NCBI RefSeq assembly: GCF_000308655.1
Contig: NZ_BAGC01000033.1
Span: forward strand, 62,001-126,000
DNA: 64,000 bases
Source: Nocardia niigatensis NBRC 100131
Lineage (GTDB): Bacteria > Actinomycetota > Actinomycetes > Mycobacteriales > Mycobacteriaceae
Direction: 5' to 3'
Positions 18,596 to 26,992 of the stretch are shown here, in pieces. The notes below the pieces were generated by a model, which was not told where the DNA came from, did not search any database, and worked only from the letters and a program-made list of their open reading frames with translations. How positions within the stretch are numbered: the first letter of the stretch is position 1; every line of letters starts with the position of its first letter. Made by a program: the position numbers and the translations under genes.

Positions 18596-19810
18596 TCACA
18601 GGAGTACCGGGAGCTGGTGCAGGCCGCGGATCAGGGTGCTCGGATGCCAGGCCGCTTCGCCGGCGGGCGACAGACGCAGGTCCGGGAACCGGGACAGCAA
18701 CGCGGCGAAGGCGATTCGCGCTTCCAGGCGGGCCAGGGGCGCGCCGACGCAGAAGTGGATGCCGTGGCCGAACGCGAGATGGCCGGTGGCGTCGCGGCCG
18801 GGATCGAGGGTGTCGGCGTCCGGGTAGCGGTCCTCGTCGCGGTTGGCGGCGGCGAGCGCGATGTAGACGAATTCGCCTGCGGGGATGGTGGTTCCGGCGA
18901 CGGTGAGCGGCTCGGTCGTGTGCCGGACGGTGGCCAGATTGACCGGGCCGTCGTAGCGCAGGAATTCCTCGACGGCGCCGGGGATCGCGTCCGGATCGGC
19001 GCGCAGGGCTTGCAGCCGAACCGGATTGCGGAGCAGGGCACGGGTGCCGTTGGCGATGAGATTGACGGTGGTGTCGTGTCCAGCGACCAGCAGCAGGAAG
19101 GCCATGCCGACTTGCTCGGGCTCGGTGAGGGCGTCGCCGTCGTCGGCGGGAACGGCCAGCGCGGAGAGCAGATCGGCGGCGGGCTCCTGAGCCTTCGCGC
19201 GCACCAGCCGGGTCAGGTAGGCCGCCATGGCCTTCGAGGCGCGGGCGCGGTCCTCCTCCAGGCCGGCGACGGCGACCAGTGCCCGGGTCCACTCCTGGAA
19301 GTCCGCGCGGTCCTCGAGCGGTATGCCGAGCAGTTCACAGATCACCGTGATCGGCAGTGGTTCGGCGAACTCGCGCAACAGGTCCGCTTCGGCCCGTCCT
19401 TCCAGCGCGTCCAGCAGGTTGCCGGTGATCTCCTCGATGCGCGGGCGCAACTCCGCGACCCGGCGCGGGGTGAAGGCCCGGGTGACCAGCTTCCGCAGCC
19501 GGGTGTGCCCGGGCGGATCGGTATTGAGCATGTGGGTGAGCAGGGCCAGGGCGCTCGGATCCGATGGCGGCGTCCCGCGTTTGGCGCTGAGCAGGGCGTC
19601 GGTCGCGGCCGCGTCCTTCTGGAGGCGGGGATCGGTCAGGGCGGCGCGGCCCGCGGCATGGTCGAGCACGACCCAGCGAACGAGGCCGTCGGGGAAGCGG
19701 ACTCGCCGCACCGGGCCGTGTGCGCGCCAGCGGCGGTAGTGGGCGTGTGGATCTGCGAAGAACTCCGGGCCGATGGTTTCGATCCGGTCCGGGGCGTCGA
19801 TGTCGGCCAT
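18596..19810 (-). CDS. Cytochrome P450 (left flanking copy)
   Basis: This 404-residue bacterial class I P450 carries I-helix AGHDTT, ExxR in EEFLRYDGP, and heme loop FGHGIHFCVGAP with the ligand C354. It is soluble and needs a ferredoxin and reductase. It is strikingly similar along its whole length to the P450 at 46982-48199 (about 80% identical by eye, including the first and last residues), and both lie on the - strand, which implies duplication. It stands alone between the terminator and the divergent thioesterase. The substrate is unknown; by context it is an acyl or lipid intermediate. Confidence 0.93.
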   Translation of the reverse strand: MADIDAPDRIETIGPEFFADPHAHYRRWRAHGPVRRVRFPDGLVRWVVLDHAAGRAALTDPRLQKDAAATDALLSAKRGTPPSDPSALALLTHMLNTDPPGHTRLRKLVTRAFTPRRVAELRPRIEEITGNLLDALEGRAEADLLREFAEPLPITVICELLGIPLEDRADFQEWTRALVAVAGLEEDRARASKAMAAYLTRLVRAKAQEPAADLLSALAVPADDGDALTEPEQVGMAFLLLVAGHDTTVNLIANGTRALLRNPVRLQALRADPDAIPGAVEEFLRYDGPVNLATVRHTTEPLTVAGTTIPAGEFVYIALAAANRDEDRYPDADTLDPGRDATGHLAFGHGIHFCVGAPLARLEARIAFAALLSRFPDLRLSPAGEAAWHPSTLIRGLHQLPVLL

Positions 19811-19964
19811 GGCGCGACCCTATTCGGCGGGGCGGACGGGGCGCGGGAGCGCGTGAAATCCCGATCATCCGATCGGACTTCGGAATGGAATAGCTTGCGG
19901 CGAACCGGAATTCACCCTGGGCTGGTCGAATTCGAGGACATCGCAGTCCAGAGAGGATGTCACC

Positions 19965-20432
19965 ATGACCAGCACCGACATCAAGGTGAACGACACCGTC
20001 GCGTCGCGCGTCGGCGAACTGACCGAGGTATTCCAGCGGGGCCTGGACGAGAAGCTCGGAGTCGGCGCGTCGCTGGGCATCCGGCTCGACGCGGCCGGCG
20101 ACGGCTTCACGCGGTACTACCTGGACCCCAATCCGGCCACCATCAACGCCATGTTCACCGTGCACGGCGGCGTGATCGCCACCCTGATGGACACCGCCAT
20201 GGGCAGTGCCGTCTTCACGAAACTCGGTGACAACACCGCTTATACGACCCTGGAGCTGAAGGTCAACTTCATCCGCTCGGTCGCCATCGACGGCAAGCGG
20301 CTGACCTGCGAGGCCACCGCGGTACACGTGGGCCGGCGCACCGCCACCGCCGAGGGCCGGATCACCGACGCCGACGGCAAGCTCATCGCGCACGGCTCCA
20401 CCACCATCCTGGTGCTCGGCCCGCAGGGCTGA
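19965..20432 (+). CDS. PaaI-family hotdog thioesterase
   Basis: This 155-residue single-hotdog protein has the motif FTVHGGVIATLMDTAMGSA, in which the HGG(V) followed by the acidic residue in LMD is the usual active-site pattern. It likely hydrolyses acyl-CoA or acyl-ACP thioesters, possibly an editing or release role for the adjacent FAAL/desaturase cassette. GAGAGGATG lies just upstream as a ribosome site. It is a single-gene unit ending in a strong hairpin. Confidence 0.85.
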   Translation: MTSTDIKVNDTVASRVGELTEVFQRGLDEKLGVGASLGIRLDAAGDGFTRYYLDPNPATINAMFTVHGGVIATLMDTAMGSAVFTKLGDNTAYTTLELKVNFIRSVAIDGKRLTCEATAVHVGRRTATAEGRITDADGKLIAHGSTTILVLGPQG

Positions 20433-20457
20433 TCCGGACGAGATCGCCGATCCGCGC

Positions 20458-20494
20458 GCAGATGCCCGGCTCCCCTCGGGAGCCGGGCATCTGC
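20458..20494. terminator. Strong hairpin terminator between convergent genes
   Basis: A perfect 17-bp stem (GCAGATGCCCGGCTCCC and its complement) closes a 3-nt loop. It sits between the thioesterase and the oppositely oriented desaturase. There is no poly-T tail, as is usual for actinobacteria. Confidence 0.8.
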
Positions 20495-20508
20495 CGTACT
20501 CGCCCCGA

Positions 20509-21351
20509 TCAGGCCAGGGCGCGGCACTGGCCGATGAAGCGGGCCAGTTCGTCGATGCGGTCGGTGCGGGCGTCGACGGCCCGGTCGATCACCTTGAGCA
20601 GATGCTCATACGCCTCGGTGTGGTCGTAGTCGGCGACCTCGGCGATGCGCAGCGCCCACCGCCAGTAGCCGCGCAGCGTATCCGCCAGCGGCATCCGGAA
20701 TCCCGCGATCACGTCCCGGATGGGCTCCACCGCCGCGTCGCCCTGGACCCGCAGGTAGCGGCCCACCACGTCGGCCATGAAGCTGAAGTGGCGCGCCTCG
20801 TCGCGGGCCAGCCGGCTCAGCACCGCCGCCAGCACGGGATCGCCGGAGACGTCCCGCAATTGGTGGTAGTACATCTGGGTCGCCTTCTCCTGCACCAGCG
20901 CGTAGGCGAAGAACTGCACCGGATGCTCGTAGGGCAGGTCGAACGGCTTGCGGCCCTCCACCGCCAATTCGGTGCGCAGGGAGTCTCTCTCGGCGATGCC
21001 GGAGGCCACCTGGTACCGGTTGAGTGCGCGGGCGTGGGTGTCCTCCTCGAGCGCCCAGCGCACCGTGAAGTGGTAGAGCTCGCGATTGTGGACGAATGCG
21101 GGCAGTTCGACACTGTCGTTCACCGGGAAACAGCGTTGGTATACATCGAAGTACCCCGGCAGGTGATCCTCGATGTAGGTGACGAACTGGACCGCCGAGC
21201 GCTGTCCCTCGGTGAGCCGCCCGGCGTCGGCGTCGGCCCAGTCGAAGGCGGTCTCCACGTCCCAGGCGCGGGTGGCCGGCGAGGCGGCCAGGAAGCCGTC
21301 CACCGCCGCCACCAGTTCATCGACCGGCAGCAGCGCGGATTCGATGCTCAT
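20509..21351 (-). CDS. Soluble diiron acyl-ACP desaturase-like protein (first paralogue)
   Basis: This 280-residue ferritin-fold protein has two iron-binding EXXH pairs: EEDTH (E103, H106) and DEARH (E185, H188). Candidate additional ligands are E61 and E155, giving the six-ligand set of stearoyl-ACP Delta9 desaturases. It would introduce a double bond, or a further oxidation, into an ACP-bound acyl chain using O2 and ferredoxin. It is the last gene of the - strand FAAL-desaturase-thioesterase-ACP-methyltransferase cassette, 15 nt after the methyltransferase gene. The other desaturase in the cassette differs strongly, so the two may act at different positions or in sequence. Confidence 0.82.
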   Translation of the reverse strand: MSIESALLPVDELVAAVDGFLAASPATRAWDVETAFDWADADAGRLTEGQRSAVQFVTYIEDHLPGYFDVYQRCFPVNDSVELPAFVHNRELYHFTVRWALEEDTHARALNRYQVASGIAERDSLRTELAVEGRKPFDLPYEHPVQFFAYALVQEKATQMYYHQLRDVSGDPVLAAVLSRLARDEARHFSFMADVVGRYLRVQGDAAVEPIRDVIAGFRMPLADTLRGYWRWALRIAEVADYDHTEAYEHLLKVIDRAVDARTDRIDELARFIGQCRALA

Positions 21352-21366
21352 CGATACTCCTGACGG

Positions 21367-22200
21367 CTAGCGGGCCCTGCGGCAGCCCAGTGCGTAATGC
21401 TTGGTGGTGTAACCCCATCCGGCATTGGCCACCTCGAGGTAGTACCGCAGTTTCCCGGCCAGTCCCGGCTGCCGCTCGTCGATGGCGTCGGCGGCGGCGT
21501 CGACGTTGGCGATCCAGTCCTCGATGGTGCGCCGGTAGTGGTCGGTGAGGTCGTCGACCGAGGTGATCGTGAAGCCGGCGTCCTCGGCTGCGGTGATCAG
21601 CTCGGACAGCGGCCGCAGATCGCCCCAGCCGAAGATGTCGGAGCGCACGAACTCGGTGCCGGCCCGCTCGTCGAACGCGCGGCGGGCGGCGGCATTGCGG
21701 AAGCAGCTCTCCGAGACGTAGAGGGTGCCGCCGCGGCGCAGCACCGCGCGGGCGCGGCGGAACACCTCGTCCAGATCGGGCATGTGCACGATGGACCCGA
21801 GCATGGTGACGGCGTCCACGCTGCCCGCGGGCAGGTCGAGCTGCTCGAAATGCCCTACGCGCGTGTGGACCTGGCGCTCGACGCCGCGGGCCTGCGCCTG
21901 TGCGGCGATGTAGTCGTGCTGGCGCGGCGCGGGACTGATGCCCAGGGTCTCGCAGCCGTACTCCTGGGCCATGAACAGGATCAGCGAGCCCCAGCCGCAG
22001 CCGATGTCGAGCAGTCGCTCGCCGCCCTGGATGCCGAGGCGGCGGGCCACGAACCGCAGCTTGTTGCGCTGGGCGAGTTCGAGGCTGTCGCCCTCGTTCT
22101 CGTAGAGCGCGGAACTGTACTTGCGCAGCGGATCCAGGAACTGGCCGAAGATCTCCGGATCCAGGTCGTAGTGCTGGTTGGTGTCGGCGGTGACGGTCAT
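21367..22200 (-). CDS. CFA-synthase-like SAM methyltransferase
   Basis: This 277-residue protein has motif I LLDIGCGWGSL and the N-terminal YSSALYENEGDSLELAQ segment resembling cyclopropane-fatty-acid and mycolic-acid synthases. Those enzymes methylate a double bond to give a cyclopropane, methyl branch or exomethylene. It is shorter than CFA synthase (about 380 residues) and close in size to the mycolate methyltransferases (about 290). The substrate could be the double bond made by the adjacent acyl-ACP desaturases. The start ATG overlaps the ACP stop by 4 nt. Confidence 0.82.
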   Translation of the reverse strand: MTVTADTNQHYDLDPEIFGQFLDPLRKYSSALYENEGDSLELAQRNKLRFVARRLGIQGGERLLDIGCGWGSLILFMAQEYGCETLGISPAPRQHDYIAAQAQARGVERQVHTRVGHFEQLDLPAGSVDAVTMLGSIVHMPDLDEVFRRARAVLRRGGTLYVSESCFRNAAARRAFDERAGTEFVRSDIFGWGDLRPLSELITAAEDAGFTITSVDDLTDHYRRTIEDWIANVDAAADAIDERQPGLAGKLRYYLEVANAGWGYTTKHYALGCRRAR

Positions 22201-22448
22201 GCCGCGTCCTGCAGGGCCTTGTCGACGACCACGGCCACCTCGGCGAGCGTGGCGGTGCCGAAGACGTCCTCGTCCTCGAGCTCGATGTCGTAGGTGCGTT
22301 CGATGCGCGCGATCATGCGCAGCACCCGCACCGAGTCCACGCCGGCCATGGCGCGCAGGTCGGCGTCGGGGGTCAGTTCCGAGACGGGCAGGCCGGTCTC
22401 GGCGACGGCGATCTCGGTGACGGTGCGCAGGATGTCATCGGTGGTCAT
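22197..22448 (-). CDS. Acyl carrier protein (cassette with FAAL and desaturases)
   Basis: This 83-residue ACP has the phosphopantetheine attachment Ser at residue 39 in GVDSVRVL and a four-helix pattern. Its start and stop overlap the thioesterase upstream and the methyltransferase downstream by 4 nt. It would carry the acyl chain loaded by the FAAL at 23887-25545 for desaturation and methylation. Confidence 0.9.
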   Translation of the reverse strand: MTTDDILRTVTEIAVAETGLPVSELTPDADLRAMAGVDSVRVLRMIARIERTYDIELEDEDVFGTATLAEVAVVVDKALQDAA

Positions 22449-23080
22449 GACGGAACTCCATTCGGGGACAGGGCATTTGCCGTGGTGAGAGCTTGGTCGA
22501 GCAGGGCGACCTCGTCGTCGCGCAGGGACAGCTGGTGGCGCACGGACTCGAGCGCGAACGGGCGGTAGGTGGCGGCCGAGGACGCGCAGCTGATGCCGTC
22601 GGCGTCCAGGATCTCGGCGGCGGCCTGGATCAGATCGCCGGAGCCGGTCGCGGACAGCGTTGCCACACAACGATATTCGCGGTCGATCAGCAGCGGCGTC
22701 AGGAAGCGGGTGCGCTGCGACACCGTGAAGGCGGGCACCTGCCGGGCCAGCACGATCAGGTTGCCCATCACCTCGTCGCAGATGACGCCGGTCAGACCAC
22801 CGTGCACGATGCCCGGATAGGACTCGAAGCAGCGGTCCAGCCGGAAGCGGGCCTGCAGCCCGTCCGGGTGCGGGGTGAAGGCCAGGCGCAGTCCGGACGC
22901 GTTGTGCGGGGAGCAGCCGAAGCAGTGATAGTCGGGGATGACCGACCACGGCACGCGGACGGTGGCCGGATCCGCGGGCGCCGCGGTGGCCGGATCCGCG
23001 GGCACGGTGGCGGCTGTGGGGGAGAGCACGGCCGCGCCGCTAGGCGATGGCCTCGGCCAGCGCGCGGCGGACCTTGGCAT
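22445..23080 (-). CDS. PaaI-type hotdog thioesterase
   Basis: This protein of up to 211 residues has a central CFGCSPHNASGLRL segment and YPGIVHGGLTGVICDEVMGN, the HGG-plus-acidic motif of the hotdog thioesterase family. Residues 1-45 are Ala/Pro-rich and low complexity. The listed ATG overlaps the upstream desaturase gene by 41 nt; an in-frame GTG at 23029 would avoid this overlap and may be the true start. It is likely the release or editing enzyme for ACP- or CoA-bound chains in this cassette. Confidence 0.75.
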   Translation of the reverse strand: MPRSAARWPRPSPSGAAVLSPTAATVPADPATAAPADPATVRVPWSVIPDYHCFGCSPHNASGLRLAFTPHPDGLQARFRLDRCFESYPGIVHGGLTGVICDEVMGNLIVLARQVPAFTVSQRTRFLTPLLIDREYRCVATLSATGSGDLIQAAAEILDADGISCASSAATYRPFALESVRHQLSLRDDEVALLDQALTTANALSPNGVPS

Positions 23081-23828
23081 TGCTGGACAGGTCCAGGCCG
23101 GTCATGGTCGCGAAGGTGCGGCGCACCTTGTCGTGCAGCACCTCCAGTTCGCCGTCGGCGGCGACCTGTTCGAGGAACAGTTCGAAGCCGGTGTCGATGG
23201 TCTCGTGATCGCCGAGCTCGGCGATCCCGGCCTTGAAGGTGCTCACCGGGTGCTTGATCTTGGCCTCGGAGCTGTACACGTACAGGGTCTCCAGGACCGA
23301 GGGCAGCTCCTCGGGCCGGCGGGCCAGGCGCTCGGTGGCGTAGTGGATGAACTCGCGGGCGTGCCCGGCCTCGTCGCGACTCGCGTTGAGCAGCAGCGAC
23401 TTCAGGACCGGCTCCTGCACCCAGGCCGACACCGCGCGGTAGACGTGGTTGACCGTCAGCTCGGAGATGATGTTGGTGGCCAGCGTCGCCGAGGGCGAGG
23501 TGCCCGGGGCGTAGGGCTCGCGCATGGCGTCGACCGCGCGGTCCTCGACATCCTCGCCGATGGCGCGCAGCCAGGACCGGAAGGCGTAGTGGTGCTGCAC
23601 CTCCTGGTAGCCCCACACCACGGCGAAGGTGGAGAAGTCGTAGTCGTCGACGAACTCGGCCAGGAACCCGTGCACGGCGGCGATGACATTGGACTCGCCC
23701 ATGGCGGCGCTCTTGGCCAGGGTCACGTACTCCGGCCGCACCAGGTCCTTGTCCACGGTGTCGAAGGCGAGATCGCCCAGCTTCCAGTGCAGGCGCTCGT
23801 AGTGGCGGAAGACTTCATAACTGTGCAC
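23040..23828 (-). CDS. Ferritin-like diiron acyl-ACP desaturase-like protein (second paralogue)
   Basis: This 262-residue protein has EVQHH (E76, H79) and DEAGH (E153, H156), with E45 and E123 as further candidate ligands, so the full six-ligand diiron set is present. It is more distant from classical Delta9 desaturases than its partner at 20509-21351, since the second motif lacks the usual Arg (DEARH). It may catalyse a second desaturation, an acetylenation or a hydroxylation on ACP-bound chains. It lies 58 nt downstream of the FAAL gene and is the first of five closely spaced genes. Confidence 0.75.
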   Translation of the reverse strand: MHSYEVFRHYERLHWKLGDLAFDTVDKDLVRPEYVTLAKSAAMGESNVIAAVHGFLAEFVDDYDFSTFAVVWGYQEVQHHYAFRSWLRAIGEDVEDRAVDAMREPYAPGTSPSATLATNIISELTVNHVYRAVSAWVQEPVLKSLLLNASRDEAGHAREFIHYATERLARRPEELPSVLETLYVYSSEAKIKHPVSTFKAGIAELGDHETIDTGFELFLEQVAADGELEVLHDKVRRTFATMTGLDLSSNAKVRRALAEAIA

Positions 23829-23886
23829 GGGTGCCTCCGGTTCGTGCGGATCGAATGGCGTTGGGCGTCAAGGGCACTGGGGAATG

Positions 23887-25545
23887 TCAGCGGTGCTGGG
23901 CGATGAGGTCCCGGGCGGCGAGCCGCCGCAGCTTGCCGCTGCTGGTGCGGGGGATGGTGCGCGGCGGCACGAGGTACACCTCGACGGCCGCCAGCCCGAG
24001 ATCAGCGGCCACCCGGTCGCGGATGGCCCGGGTCAGCGCGGCCGCGGCGTCGCCGTCGAGTTCGGATTCGGCGATCAGCGCGATCACGTCCGCGCCGTCG
24101 GGGTCGATCGCGGCGGTGCAGCGCTGCTTGTAGATGCCGTCGAGGTCGCGCACCGCGGCCTCGACGTCCTGGGCGTAGTGGTTCACGCCGCGCACGGTGA
24201 TCATGTCCTTGCAGCGGCCGGTGACGAAAAGCTCACCGGCGCGCTGGTATCCGAGGTCGCCGGTGCGCAGCCAGCCGTCGGTGAAGCGGTCGCCCACCGC
24301 GGCCGGGTCGCCACCGAGGTAGCCGTCGGTGACCGAGGCGCCGCGGATGAGGATCTCCCCGACTCGGCCGTCGGGCAGGTCCAGGCCGGAATCGGTGGAC
24401 ACCACACGCAGTTCGAGGCCGTCCACGGCCGAGCCGACCCCGGCCACCGCCCGCGCGCCCGCCTGTCCCGGCAACACCGGGTCGGCGTGCTGGGCGTCGG
24501 CCAGCAGCACCCGGTCCACCCACTCGAACACCGGCTCGCGGCCCAGCGGCGGGAAGGCGACGGCCAGCGTGGCCTCGGCCATCCCGTACACGCCGAACAT
24601 GGTGCTCGGCGCGAATCCGGCCGGGGCGAACCGGTCCAGGAACCGGGTCACCACGTCCTGCGAAATCGGTTCCGCGCCATTGAAGGCGATGCGCCAGCGG
24701 CTCAGGTCGTATTCGGCGACCTGCTGCGGGGCTACCGCTCCCAGCAGCGCCTCGTAGCCGAAACTCGGCATGGCGGTGATGGTGGTGCCGCTGGCGGCGA
24801 ATTCGCGCAGCCAGCGCGCCGGGTCCTTGACGAACGACAGCGGCGACCACAGGTGCGCCGGAATGCCGCGCAGGATCGCCGAGAGCGTTCCGAACAGACC
24901 CATGTCGTGGAACAGCGGCAGCCAGAAGCCGCCCTGATCGTCCAGATCCAGGGCGATGCCCCGGCGGATGGCGGCCAGACCGGCCATCACCTGGCGGTGG
25001 GTCAGCTGCACGCCCTTGGGGAGGGCGGTGCTGCCGGAGGTGAACTGCACGACCGCCAGGTCGTCGGGCTCCGAGGTCGGCAGTACCACCCGCTCGGACT
25101 CCTCGTCGGCGGAAAGCTCTGCGGTGTCGAGGAATTCGACCGGGACGGCGCCGCCCAGCAGCGGCACCAGTTCGGCGAAGCGCGGGGACACCAGCACCGT
25201 GCGCATACCGGCAGCCGCGGTGATGGCTGCCAGCTGCGGTGGATAGCCGCCGGCGCGACGGGTGCTCGCGGGCAGGGGCAGGGGGGTGGCGGCCGCGCCG
25301 GCGGCGACGACGCCGAAGAAGCTCACCAGGAATTCCGGTGCGTTCGGGCAGAGGATGCCCACCGGTTCGCCGCGCCCCACCCCGCGCCGGACCAGCGCGG
25401 CCGCGGCCGCTCGTGCGGCGCGGTGCAGTTCCGCGTAGTCCATGCGCTCGGCGGTGGACCAGAATGTCGCCTCCACGCGTGGGTGCTCGGCGGCGATGAA
25501 TGCGAGCCGATCGGTCAGTGTGCCTTCGGAATTCGCGGAATCCAT
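23887..25545 (-). CDS. Fatty acyl-AMP ligase (FAAL-type adenylating enzyme)
   Basis: This 552-residue ANL enzyme has A3 motif FTSGSTALPKGV, then WLPLFHDMGL, FNGAEPI and YGMAEATLAV, all typical of FAALs rather than acyl-CoA ligases. The C-terminal domain contains RTGDLGYQ and GRCKDMITVRG. It activates a free fatty acid as acyl-AMP and transfers it to an ACP, most likely the one encoded three genes downstream. The ATG chosen follows a frame that also contains upstream GTG codons. It is divergent from the P450 operon; the 208-nt gap is AT-richer than its surroundings and probably holds both promoters. Confidence 0.9.
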   Translation of the reverse strand: MDSANSEGTLTDRLAFIAAEHPRVEATFWSTAERMDYAELHRAARAAAAALVRRGVGRGEPVGILCPNAPEFLVSFFGVVAAGAAATPLPLPASTRRAGGYPPQLAAITAAAGMRTVLVSPRFAELVPLLGGAVPVEFLDTAELSADEESERVVLPTSEPDDLAVVQFTSGSTALPKGVQLTHRQVMAGLAAIRRGIALDLDDQGGFWLPLFHDMGLFGTLSAILRGIPAHLWSPLSFVKDPARWLREFAASGTTITAMPSFGYEALLGAVAPQQVAEYDLSRWRIAFNGAEPISQDVVTRFLDRFAPAGFAPSTMFGVYGMAEATLAVAFPPLGREPVFEWVDRVLLADAQHADPVLPGQAGARAVAGVGSAVDGLELRVVSTDSGLDLPDGRVGEILIRGASVTDGYLGGDPAAVGDRFTDGWLRTGDLGYQRAGELFVTGRCKDMITVRGVNHYAQDVEAAVRDLDGIYKQRCTAAIDPDGADVIALIAESELDGDAAAALTRAIRDRVAADLGLAAVEVYLVPPRTIPRTSSGKLRRLAARDLIAQHR

Positions 25546-25753
25546 AACCGTCACGACAACAGCGAATTGTGTCCGGGCGCTGAACGCGCTGTTAAACGTG
25601 AGCGGTGATAACCAGCCTCGATCGCCCAATTACAGTGCGCGATAAAGACATACGGCGATCGGACGATAGACGTCGGCAATGGCCGCGCGGCCTGCCGGGG
25701 CCGGCGGCGAGGATGAAATCGCGAAAATGCTATTCACAATTCAGGAGTCGCCG

Positions 25754-26992
25754 GTGAGTTCCGAACCCGCCGCCGTCGCGGAAATGACCCGGGTCCAGCG
25801 GGCCGTCGTCGAGAGCATCGCGCCGCACCTGCGGCACAACCCCTACGACAGTTACCGGATCCTGCGTGCCGCCGGGCCTTTCGTGCCCGGCCCCCACGAC
25901 ACCCGTCTGGTCACCCGCCACGCCGAGGCACAGGCCATCCTCACCGATCCGCGCTGGAGTCACGCCGAGGAACCCGAGTTGCTGCACGGCGACAGCGACG
26001 TGGAGCTGCCCGGATCGTTCCTGTGGATGGAGCCGCCGGATCACACCCGGCTACGTGGCCTGGTCGGCAAGGCGTTCACCGCCCGCACCGTCAGCGGATT
26101 GCGCGGGCGCGCCGCCCAGCTGGTGGACGAGCTGTTGACCGCGATCCTCACCGACTGCGAGGTGGATCTGCTCGAGGCCCTCGCCTATCCGGTGCCCCTC
26201 ACCCTCATCTGCGAGATGCTAGGCGTGCCCGCCGAGGCGCACGCGCAGGTGCGGGCCATGTCGGCGGGCATCGCCCGCGGTCTCGACCCCGACGTGCTGC
26301 TCAGCCCCGAGGAACTGGCCGCCCGCACCGCCGCCGTGCACGAATTCACCGAGTTCTTCGGCGATCTCGTCGAACAGCGCCGCCGCACCCCGCGCGCCGA
26401 CCTGATCACCGCACTGGTCCAGGCCGAGGAGGCCGGGGTGCGGCTGACCCACACCGAGCTCATCGGCACCTTGCTGATCCTGGTGGTGGCGGGCCACGAG
26501 ACGTCGGTCAACCTGATCGGCAACGGCGTGCTCGCCCTGATCCAGGAGCCCGGTGAGTTCCGGCGGCTGCGCGCCGATCCCGACCTGGCCGGTGTCGCGG
26601 TGGACGAGGTGCTGCGCTACGACGCGCCGGTGCATCTCACCACCCGTACCGCGCGGGCCGAGATCACCGTCGGCGAGCGCACTTTCGCACCCGGTGACGC
26701 GGTGATCGTGCTGCTCGGATCGGCCAATCGCGACCCGGAGGCGTTCCCCGACGCCGACCGGTTCGACCTGGGCCGGTATCTGCCGGGCCGGAACACCGAG
26801 CGGCACCTGTCATTCGGCCTCGGCCTGCACTACTGCCTGGGCGCGCCACTGGCCCGCATGGAGATGCAGACGGTGCTGCACGCCCTGGGTGTTCGCGTTA
26901 CCGAGTTGAGCCTGCTGGCCGAGCCGCCGTACCGGCCCAATGTGGTCGTCCGCGGCATGTCCGAATTGTGTGTCCGTGTGGAGGGCCGATGA
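25754..26992 (+). CDS. Cytochrome P450 (first of tailoring trio)
   Basis: This 412-residue P450 uses a GTG start with AGGAG 6 nt before it; longer in-frame starts lack a ribosome site. It has I-helix AGHETS, ExxR in DEVLRYDAP and heme loop FGLGLHYCLGAP with ligand C361. It is soluble. Its stop overlaps the ATG of the next P450 by 4 nt, so the two are made together. The context suggests hydroxylation, epoxidation or further desaturation of the acyl chain made by the divergent FAAL/desaturase cassette. Confidence 0.93.
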   Translation: MSSEPAAVAEMTRVQRAVVESIAPHLRHNPYDSYRILRAAGPFVPGPHDTRLVTRHAEAQAILTDPRWSHAEEPELLHGDSDVELPGSFLWMEPPDHTRLRGLVGKAFTARTVSGLRGRAAQLVDELLTAILTDCEVDLLEALAYPVPLTLICEMLGVPAEAHAQVRAMSAGIARGLDPDVLLSPEELAARTAAVHEFTEFFGDLVEQRRRTPRADLITALVQAEEAGVRLTHTELIGTLLILVVAGHETSVNLIGNGVLALIQEPGEFRRLRADPDLAGVAVDEVLRYDAPVHLTTRTARAEITVGERTFAPGDAVIVLLGSANRDPEAFPDADRFDLGRYLPGRNTERHLSFGLGLHYCLGAPLARMEMQTVLHALGVRVTELSLLAEPPYRPNVVVRGMSELCVRVEGR

